A stretch of DNA of 55,170 nt from NCBI GenBank assembly GCA_047619685.1, contig JBLHLC010000029.1:1-55170 (forward strand), written 5' to 3'. This DNA is from JABDJZ01 sp047619685 (GTDB taxonomy: Bacteria > Bacteroidota > Rhodothermia > Rhodothermales > UBA10348). The notes under the pieces were generated by a model. That model was not told the DNA's origin. It saw only the letters and a program-made list of their open reading frames with translations, and made no database searches. The translations under genes were made by a program, and so were the position numbers. Positions 49,201-55,170 of the stretch are shown one piece after another (position 1 is the first letter of the stretch; each line of letters begins with the position of its first letter).

Positions 49201-50319
49201 TCAAGGGGCTGGGTCTGTGGAAGGCGCCTGGGCGTCCACGCCGGTGTCCGCGGCAAGCTGGCCACAGGCCGCGGCAATGTCCTGGCCTCGACTCCTTCGG
49301 ACGGTCACGCGGACATCGCGGTTCACAAGTTCTCGGATGAAGTCGTTCAGCGCCGTCTCAGGTGTCCGGCTAAATGCGGAGCCAGGCACGGGGTTGTACA
49401 TGATGAGGTTGACCTTACTTGGAGCCCATCGGCAGACATTCGCCAGGTTCTTGGCATCCTCGACGCCGTCATTGAACCCGTCAAACATGCAGTATTCGTA
49501 GGTGACGCGCTTGGACGTCGTCTCTGAGTAGTACGTCACCGCTTCCCGGAGGGCCACCAGATCTGTTCGGGCCGCCCGGTTGACCGGCATGATGGACGAT
49601 CTCTTGGCGTCTTCTGGTGCGTGGAGCGAGATGGCCAGGTTTGCCTCGACCCCGTCGTCGGCAAGCTTTCGAATGCGCCGCGCCAGACCTACGGTCGAGA
49701 TAGTGATGCGTTTGAACGAGAGCCCCAGTCCGTCGGGATCGTGCATCAGGCCGACGCTTCTGACAACCTCGTCATAGTTTTGAAGAGGCTCGCCCATTCC
49801 CATGAAGACGACATTGGAAATGCCGCGACCAAAGACGTCGTGGCCCTGTTGGTCCAGCCGCCGGACCTGTTCCAGTATTTCGCCTGCGGTAAGGTTCTGG
49901 TGGAAACCCATGCGGCCGGTGGCGCAGAATGAGCAGGCCATGGCACACCCCACCTGGCTCGAGACGCACACCGTCAGCCGGGTTGCACTCCCTCCACCGT
50001 ACCGTTCTTCATCGGAGGCGAAATCAGGAATGAGGACAGACTCGATGAGTCTTCCGGAATGCAATCGAAAAAGACTCTTGATGGTCTGGTCTGAAGAGCG
50101 CTGCTCCTTCTCGACCAGGAGCCGGGGCAGCATGCAGTGCGCTGACAGTGTTTCCCGAAGGCTGGCTGGCAGGTTGCTCATCTCCGGTATGGAGGCCACC
50201 GGACTGTGATAAACCCAGCGATACAGCTGCCTGGCCCGAAATTCAGGCTGACCAAATTCCTTGACCATGGCGGTCATTTGGTCCAAAGAGAGACTACTCA
50301 GATCCCGAAGCCCAGACAT
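49201..50319 (-). CDS. rlmN: 23S rRNA (adenine-2503-C2)-methyltransferase, radical SAM
   Basis: This 372-residue enzyme methylates A2503 of 23S rRNA and A37 of some tRNAs. The radical SAM cluster motif is CAMACSFC (CxxxCxxC), preceded by SSQVGCAM. GMGEPLQNYD is the SAM-binding GGE equivalent. The second methyl-carrying Cys is near the C-terminus in GQDIAAACGQL, and the other is in the cluster region (SSQVGC). Length and order are normal. It starts 19 bp downstream of the cyoE stop and is probably the last gene of the ctaA-cyoE-rlmN operon. Confidence 0.96.
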   Translation of the reverse strand: MSGLRDLSSLSLDQMTAMVKEFGQPEFRARQLYRWVYHSPVASIPEMSNLPASLRETLSAHCMLPRLLVEKEQRSSDQTIKSLFRLHSGRLIESVLIPDFASDEERYGGGSATRLTVCVSSQVGCAMACSFCATGRMGFHQNLTAGEILEQVRRLDQQGHDVFGRGISNVVFMGMGEPLQNYDEVVRSVGLMHDPDGLGLSFKRITISTVGLARRIRKLADDGVEANLAISLHAPEDAKRSSIMPVNRAARTDLVALREAVTYYSETTSKRVTYEYCMFDGFNDGVEDAKNLANVCRWAPSKVNLIMYNPVPGSAFSRTPETALNDFIRELVNRDVRVTVRRSRGQDIAAACGQLAADTGVDAQAPSTDPAP

Positions 50320-50338
50320 GTTATTCGGGGAGTGGTGT

Positions 50339-51310
50339 TTAGAGTCCCAACAGGTGGTCTACTACAATCAGCAGGACCAACATGGGGATATAGAACACGG
50401 TGGCCTTCAGGAGTTGCCGGGCGTCAGCGTTGGTGAGACTCCGTGTAAACACGGCCACGGGCCACGCAAACCAGACGCCCAACGCAACTGCGCCAATCAG
50501 ATACAACAATCCGCTAGCCCCGACGGTGTAGGGGACGATGGAGGCCGCCACCATGAGAATCGAGAACACTATCACGTATCGCACCAGCGCCTTTCCGTCC
50601 GGTGCCGTCACGGATAACATGCGGTGCCCGCCACGCGCGTAATCTGCGCGATACATCCACGCCAGCGCGTAGAAGTGCGGGATCTGCCAGCAGATCAGCA
50701 CGGCGAAAATGGCCCATCCGGCCGCGCCGAATGTCCCGGTTGCCGCGGTGAACCCGCCCAGCGCGGGAAGCGCACCCGGAATGGTGCCAACAAGCGTGTT
50801 CAGCGTCGAAACCCGCTTCAGCGGCGTATAGACGAAGAGGTATAGCGCTACGGTACCGGCGGCCATGAGTCCGGTGAGCGGGTTTACAAGGGGGCACAGG
50901 ATGCAGACACCCGCCGCAACCAGGAAAATGCCAAACCAGGCCGCGTGGCGCGCGGAGATCCTGCCAGCCGGAATAGGGCGGGAGGCCGTGCGCTTCATGC
51001 GTTTGTCCAGCTCTCGCTCCAGGTAGTGGTTGAGTGCACAGCCGCCAGCCGCGGCAGAAGTCACCCCGATCACGGTCCAGAGAAGCACCCACCAGGAAAC
51101 CTGTTCGGAGGCCCCAAGCACAAAACCCGCAACCGCGGAGATGGCCACCAGAAAGGAAATCTCCGGCTTGGTCAACTCCAGATAATCCTTCCAGAGCGGC
51201 CTCTGGGCCGCCACGCCCTCAGCCAGGACACCAGGGCTCGGTGCCGAAGCACCGGCCGGAATGGCCGCAGCGATTGTTCTGTTGTCCTGGATGATGTTTG
51301 GTCCGTTCAA
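50339..51310 (-). CDS. cyoE: Protoheme IX farnesyltransferase (heme O synthase)
   Basis: This 323-residue integral membrane prenyltransferase makes heme O from protoheme. The first prenyl-diphosphate motif reads NHYLERELDKRMKRTASRPIPAG, with Glu where Asp is usual in the second position. The second is YTPLKRVSTLNTLVGTIPGALPALGG, followed by WQIPHFYALAWMYRADY and the GGHRML segment. About eight helices are present. Its start is TTG at 51310, overlapping the ctaA stop by four bases (TTGA). This fits the usual coupling pattern and so supports the rare start. Residues 1-38 are poorly conserved. Confidence 0.94.
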   Translation of the reverse strand: MNGPNIIQDNRTIAAAIPAGASAPSPGVLAEGVAAQRPLWKDYLELTKPEISFLVAISAVAGFVLGASEQVSWWVLLWTVIGVTSAAAGGCALNHYLERELDKRMKRTASRPIPAGRISARHAAWFGIFLVAAGVCILCPLVNPLTGLMAAGTVALYLFVYTPLKRVSTLNTLVGTIPGALPALGGFTAATGTFGAAGWAIFAVLICWQIPHFYALAWMYRADYARGGHRMLSVTAPDGKALVRYVIVFSILMVAASIVPYTVGASGLLYLIGAVALGVWFAWPVAVFTRSLTNADARQLLKATVFYIPMLVLLIVVDHLLGL

Positions 51311-52185
51311 GAGATTACCGGCGAGAGAGTCCGCGCCCGTGAAGACGCCAGTGCTCCAACAACGTTGAGCGCGAACAGCGATGCGCCAACAATCAGGTGA
51401 AGCGAGTTCACCACAACCTGCAGATTGCTCGGTTGCAGCATACCCTGTTCATCAAGAAGTATAAAATAGGCCACAAAGCCCAGAGCAACCTGAAGAACGA
51501 CAACGCCTACCAGACTTCGTCCCAATGGAGCCAGTCCAGCGCCTGAAAGCAGTACGCGGGCATGTATGGACACCGCAAGCAAGGCAACGAATGCCCAGCC
51601 CATGTGCAGTCCCGCCAACATGGGATCGATACCGATACCGGGATGCCGCAAGAGTGCACCCAGGAAGATTTGTATGTATACCGCGCCAGCGGCTATCCAG
51701 CCGGCCTTGGGGAAATCCAGGGAAGGGCGGGGGCCGGGGTTATCCCAACGGCTGGAGGTAAACAGGGCCATGGAGGCCAAAAGTGCGAAGAAGAGCTGCG
51801 CAACGCAGGCGTGGACGACCGCCAGGTCAAGGGAAACCCAAACCACTCTAAGTCCACCCAACACTCCCTGGAATATCACGAGGGCCAGCGCCGCAATCCC
51901 CAGCATGCGCATCCAAAGGCGTTCGTCGCTCTTCCAGGTCCAAGCCGCCAAAATGAGCGTAAAGAACCCCACCAGGGCACCCACGAGCCTGTGACCGTGT
52001 TCGGCAAGAATGGGAGTTACCCGCCACCACTCGGGCCATGGGTTGAACGGATCGAAGGAATCGAAGGAACTCGGCCAATCGGGGACGGCCAGCCCCGCAT
52101 CGATCGACGTGACAAAGGCGCCCCAGCCCAGGAGGCCCACGGCTGCAGCGATGGTAAATAGTGTGTATCTGAAACGAGCGCGCAT
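51307..52185 (-). CDS. ctaA: Heme A synthase (CtaA/COX15)
   Basis: This 292-residue membrane enzyme oxidises heme O to heme A, required for aa3-type cytochrome c oxidase. It has eight predicted helices and four conserved heme-ligand histidine regions: EHGHRLVGALVGF, VVHACVAQLFFALL, LHMGWAFVALL and NSLHLIVGA. The ATG at 52185 begins just before the first helix (RYTLFTIAAAVGLLGWGAF). A longer open frame would add a polar tail and is rejected. It precedes cyoE with a four-base overlap. Oxidase structural genes are not in the window. Confidence 0.94.
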   Translation of the reverse strand: MRARFRYTLFTIAAAVGLLGWGAFVTSIDAGLAVPDWPSSFDSFDPFNPWPEWWRVTPILAEHGHRLVGALVGFFTLILAAWTWKSDERLWMRMLGIAALALVIFQGVLGGLRVVWVSLDLAVVHACVAQLFFALLASMALFTSSRWDNPGPRPSLDFPKAGWIAAGAVYIQIFLGALLRHPGIGIDPMLAGLHMGWAFVALLAVSIHARVLLSGAGLAPLGRSLVGVVVLQVALGFVAYFILLDEQGMLQPSNLQVVVNSLHLIVGASLFALNVVGALASSRARTLSPVIS

Positions 52186-52466
52186 CTGGCAGGCCTTTTT
52201 GGGGATCAGAGGGTCAGCGCGTACCAAAAAGAAGCGACCTCGTTGCAGTAGGGATTGCGAAATCAAGGACAATCCCTGATGAAACCAGCCCTCCAGGACG
52301 TTTTGGACGCTCCGAAAAGGATTTTCGTGTCTTGAGTTCAGGTTGGGACTGGAACGTAATTTGCCGGACAGGATTCACGCCGCGCCCTCTTAGACCAACC
52401 CATGTCCAGTCCTTGCCAGGATCGAGACGAGTATTCCAACCTTCTGACAGCAGATTCGCCCGTTTC

Positions 52467-52991
52467 GTGACGTGGTCGGTGCTGGCTGCCATGCTCCAGA
52501 TCTTCGTACTGCCGCTGGCGGCGGGTCTGGACGACACGGCAAATGCGGCCTATGGGGACTGGCTCATGGACCGAGGGGCATCGCGGTCAGACGTTGTTCT
52601 GGAGCGGGCCCTGGATTTTGCAGCGCATTCCCGGCATTCTTCGCTTGAGTCCTTTGTCCGGGACTTTGTGGGCAATCTTGACTCAGAGGGCAGGCTGGAC
52701 CTTGCCCTGGAGATTTTTTCTGGTCAGTCGGACCCGAAAGTTGATTCCGCCGACGAACTGGTAGCCCTGATTCTGGCAGATCTCCGCTCTCTGACGCCAA
52801 AGGATCCTGTGTCCGTGGCTCGACTGACCTCGGCTGATCAGGCCGCACTCCTTTTTGGTTCGCGGCCTGCCTCGTTTGAGGATACCGACCCCGTCGGGCC
52901 GCCCATAGCACCCCTTTCGGCTGCTGCCGACGGCTTCTCACCGCCGGTTGTTGCGGGCATGTTTACCTCCATCCAGGCGCTCGGACCCTAG
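52467..52991 (+). CDS. Putative secreted protein of unknown function
   Basis: If translation starts at GTG 52467, the product is 174 residues with a hydrophobic signal or anchor at about 3-20. Other in-frame starts are GTG 52479 and ATG 52491, and the frame is open farther up to 52332. The mature part is acidic and largely helical (DDTANAAYGDWLMDRGAS, VVLERALDFAAHSRH, SFVRDFVGNLDSEGRLDLALEIFSG), then a Pro-rich linker-like tail (about 140-165). I recognise no domain. It lies 98 bp upstream of secD and divergent from ctaA. Whether it works with the Sec machinery is a guess from position. Coding status is likely but not certain. Confidence 0.55.
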   Translation: MTWSVLAAMLQIFVLPLAAGLDDTANAAYGDWLMDRGASRSDVVLERALDFAAHSRHSSLESFVRDFVGNLDSEGRLDLALEIFSGQSDPKVDSADELVALILADLRSLTPKDPVSVARLTSADQAALLFGSRPASFEDTDPVGPPIAPLSAAADGFSPPVVAGMFTSIQALGP

Positions 52992-53089
52992 AGTTGCCCC
53001 GATTTGGACGTCCAGCTCCGCGATGGAGCGCAATTCTCAAGGCTCGCCGGTGGTGAGTCAATTCCCTATTAACCCAGCATCCAATCATC

Positions 53090-54937
53090 ATGCAGGGAAA
53101 CGGATTCAAGATCTTTCTGGTCGGCTTCTTTCTGGCCCTTTCAGTGTACTACCTGTACCCGACGGCCCAGAGCTACCTCATCAACAATAAAATGGAGTCG
53201 CTCTCCGAGACGGAGCGCGCCGACTATGAACAAGACAACCTGGCAAAAATCAGGACCGTCCAGGAGAAGGCTCTAAAGCTGGGCCTGGACCTGTTGGGCG
53301 GCATGCACGTGACGCTGGAGGTTCGCGTAGAGGCGCTCATTCGTGAGTTGGCTACGGACATCGATCCGTTCTTCGAGGAGGTGCTAGCTGAGGCACGTCG
53401 CCGGGCGGACGACACTGGATCTCCAATCATCGACGAGTTCGTCGATGAGTTCGAGGCGCGGGACGCGGAAGCTCGTCTCTCCAGGTATTTCCGCAACGAT
53501 ACAGCCGGAATCACCCGCCGCTCAAGCAACCAGGAAGTTGCCTCATTTTTGCGGGTTGAAGCCGTGGCGGCCGTGGACCGGGCAATCGAGATCATTCGCG
53601 ACCGGGTGGACCGGTACGGTGTCAGCGAACCTTCCATTCAGAAGCAGGGGACTCGGCGGGTAATCGTCGAGTTGCCGGGAATCGATGACGAGGAACGAAT
53701 TCGTGGCCTTCTTCGCGGGACGGCACGGCTGGAGTTTCGGCTCATGGGAGACCCCGCGGAAATCACACGCTCGCTCCAGTCAATCATCCAGTACTACGAG
53801 GAGATTCCTGACACGACCGCAGCCGCAGCCGACACCACACTCAGTGTGGCGGACCTCCTGGCTCAAGGGGACACCGGATCCGGTAACAAACTCCTGGATG
53901 TCATGCAGCCCATCGGGCAGGGCGTGACTTTCGGCCGGGTTTCGGAGAAGGATACCTCCGCGGTCAACGTTCTACTGAAGGACGGCCGCGTTCGCGATTT
54001 CCTTCCGATGGGCGTGACGCTGATGTATACGTCCGCACCCATCGGCACCACTGATGACGGATTTGAGGTGTTCGACCTCCTGGCCGTTCGCCAGGAAGTC
54101 GAGTTGGGTGGAGAGACCATTACCGATGCACGGGTCGACTTCGACCAGTTCACCAACGTGCCTGAAGTAACCATGACCATGAACTCTGAGGGTTCGCGGA
54201 TATGGGCCAGGCTGACGGGCGCCAACGTGAACCGGAATGTCGCCATTGTTCTGGACAACGTGGTCTACTCGTACCCGAACGTAGAGCAGCGAATCACGGG
54301 TGGCCGCTCGAACATCTCAGGGCTGGACTCTCGCGAAGAGGCTCAGGACATTGTGACCGTCCTCAAATCGGGTGCGCTTCCCGCCCCTGTCGAGATCGTC
54401 GAGGAACGTACGGTTGGGCCGAGTCTCGGAGCAGCGTCCATCAGTGCTGGTCTGAATTCTGTCGCGCTCGGACTGCTTCTGGTGGCCATATTCATGGTCT
54501 TCTACTACCGGACGGGAGGCGTGATAGCCGACCTCGCACTGCTGCTGAACCTGGTTTTCGTTCTGGGGATCTTGGCAGGGTTTCATGCAACCCTGACACT
54601 GCCGGGAATAGCGGGTATCGTGCTGACCATCGGTATGGCCGTCGATGCCAATGTGCTTATTTTTGAACGGATTCGAGAAGAACAGAACACGGGACGGACG
54701 CTCAAAGCGGCCATTCAGGGGGGGTACTCGAAGGCTCTCAGCGCCATTTTTGATGCGAATATCACCACGTTTTTTGTCGGTGTGATTCTGTATTCCTTCG
54801 GCATCGGCCCGATTCAGGGCTTTGCGGTAACGCTGATGGCGGGCATCCTCTCGTCGATGTTCACAGCCATTGTGCTCACTCGCATCATCTCAGACTACTT
54901 CGTGATTGAAAAACGTAAGACTATCAGCTTCGGCTGA
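53090..54937 (+). CDS. secD: Protein translocase subunit SecD
   Basis: The product is 615 residues. SecD and SecF use the proton-motive force to help preproteins leave the SecYEG channel. A first helix (about 7-25) leads to the large periplasmic P1 domain with LGLDLLGGMHVTLEV, VDRAIEIIRDRVDRYGVSEPSIQ and GTRRVIVELPGI. The second conserved region is NVAIVLDNVVYSYPNVEQRITGGRSNI. Five C-terminal helices (about 455-605) include GIVLTIGMAVDANVLIFERIREE. The SecDF signature is intact. secF follows after 45 bp. Length fits stand-alone SecD, so unlike some Bacteroidota this organism has separate SecD and SecF. Confidence 0.97.
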   Translation: MQGNGFKIFLVGFFLALSVYYLYPTAQSYLINNKMESLSETERADYEQDNLAKIRTVQEKALKLGLDLLGGMHVTLEVRVEALIRELATDIDPFFEEVLAEARRRADDTGSPIIDEFVDEFEARDAEARLSRYFRNDTAGITRRSSNQEVASFLRVEAVAAVDRAIEIIRDRVDRYGVSEPSIQKQGTRRVIVELPGIDDEERIRGLLRGTARLEFRLMGDPAEITRSLQSIIQYYEEIPDTTAAAADTTLSVADLLAQGDTGSGNKLLDVMQPIGQGVTFGRVSEKDTSAVNVLLKDGRVRDFLPMGVTLMYTSAPIGTTDDGFEVFDLLAVRQEVELGGETITDARVDFDQFTNVPEVTMTMNSEGSRIWARLTGANVNRNVAIVLDNVVYSYPNVEQRITGGRSNISGLDSREEAQDIVTVLKSGALPAPVEIVEERTVGPSLGAASISAGLNSVALGLLLVAIFMVFYYRTGGVIADLALLLNLVFVLGILAGFHATLTLPGIAGIVLTIGMAVDANVLIFERIREEQNTGRTLKAAIQGGYSKALSAIFDANITTFFVGVILYSFGIGPIQGFAVTLMAGILSSMFTAIVLTRIISDYFVIEKRKTISFG

Positions 54938-54982
54938 TCGGACGTCGACCATCAACGATCACGCATAGACACATAAGCAGCC

Positions 54983-55170
54983 ATGCGCATTTTTGAAAAC
55001 GCGAACTTCAAGTTCGTAGAAAATCGAACCCGGGGATATATATTCTCCGGCGTGTTGATACTCGCAAGCCTCATGAGCCTCGGAATCCGTGGCCTGGAAC
55101 TGGGGATCGACTTCCGGGGCGGAATGGAGTTCGCCATAGAGACGGATTCGCCGCTTGACGCAACCGAGGT
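54983..55170 (+). CDS. secF: Protein translocase subunit SecF (partial, cut by window end)
   Basis: Only the first 62 residues are present. They show a short basic N-terminus, the first membrane helix (about 19-36, IFSGVLILASLMSLG), and the family's LGIDFRGGMEFAIE segment, which corresponds to the SecF P1 entry (GxDFxGG). The ATG at 54983 follows secD by 45 bp on the same strand. The rest lies beyond the window, so I cannot say whether the gene is intact. Confidence 0.9.
   Translation, partial: MRIFENANFKFVENRTRGYIFSGVLILASLMSLGIRGLELGIDFRGGMEFAIETDSPLDATE

Noticed and set aside
1..55170. CRISPR arrays, insertion sequences, prophage or toxin-antitoxin modules
   Set aside because: No regularly spaced repeats, transposase, integrase or phage structural motifs are visible in any frame. 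The only repeats are the short ones listed.

Overview
The window looks like ordinary chromosome from a GC-rich, Gram-negative aerobic heterotroph of the Bacteroidota/Rhodothermota side of the tree. A Rhodothermales-like bacterium is my best guess, and it is an inference. The marker families are a PorV/PorQ-like outer-membrane protein, a GWxTD lipoprotein, a DUF5916 protein, a Wzi-like barrel, a NagZ-beta-lactamase fusion lipoprotein, a fused E1 alpha/beta 2-oxoacid dehydrogenase, and many lipoprotein signal peptides. Shine-Dalgarno sequences are mostly weak. Genes are tightly packed on both strands, with many 1-4 nt stop/start overlaps. I saw no rRNA, tRNA, CRISPR array, insertion sequence, prophage or defence island.

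Layout. 0-5 kb: two envelope proteins, a two-domain FKBP lipoprotein and malate dehydrogenase. 5-12.7 kb: an orphan histidine kinase, an exonuclease/GIY-YIG fusion, an ATP-grasp enzyme, glycogen synthase, an M14 peptidase, and a small CBM48 glycogen-binding protein with its own operator-like site, leader hairpin and strong terminator. 12.8-20.2 kb: a serine hydrolase, SpmB/SpmA, a NadR-type kinase, a subtilase lipoprotein and two coupled GH18-like lipoproteins. 20.2-25.7 kb: a methylmalonyl-CoA epimerase with an extra C-terminal domain, a cation-diffusion transporter, a GMC oxidoreductase with its Tat-exported small subunit, and a CoA-disulfide-reductase-like flavoprotein. 25.7-31.5 kb: RsmB, a PorV-like protein, a GT2 glycosyltransferase, a TonB protein and an RsmF-like methyltransferase. 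30-37.2 kb: a four-gene overlapping operon (Wzi-like, barrel, TonB-dependent receptor, methyltransferase) divergent from a polyprenyl-phosphate sugar transferase. 37.2-44.6 kb: fused E1, GatB, a thioredoxin-fold lipoprotein, triosephosphate isomerase, a GWxTD lipoprotein and an FmdB-like protein. 44.7-52.2 kb: NagZ-beta-lactamase, an MFS exporter, and the ctaA-cyoE-rlmN operon. 52.4-55.2 kb: a small secreted unknown, SecD and the start of SecF.

How the genes fit together. Glycogen synthase and the CBM48 protein point to glycogen storage. Malate dehydrogenase, triosephosphate isomerase, the fused E1 and the epimerase serve central and branched-chain/propionate carbon metabolism. Heme O/A synthases imply an aa3-type cytochrome oxidase elsewhere in the genome. 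SecDF, TonB, the receptor, the Wzi-like protein and the sugar transferase belong to envelope and exopolysaccharide biogenesis. I did not find a convincing wholly new system. The points most worth a second look are the CBM48 regulatory region, the diverged GH18 pair, the hexapeptide repeats in the subtilase propeptide, the epimerase extension, the SpmA insertion and the unknown gene in front of secD.
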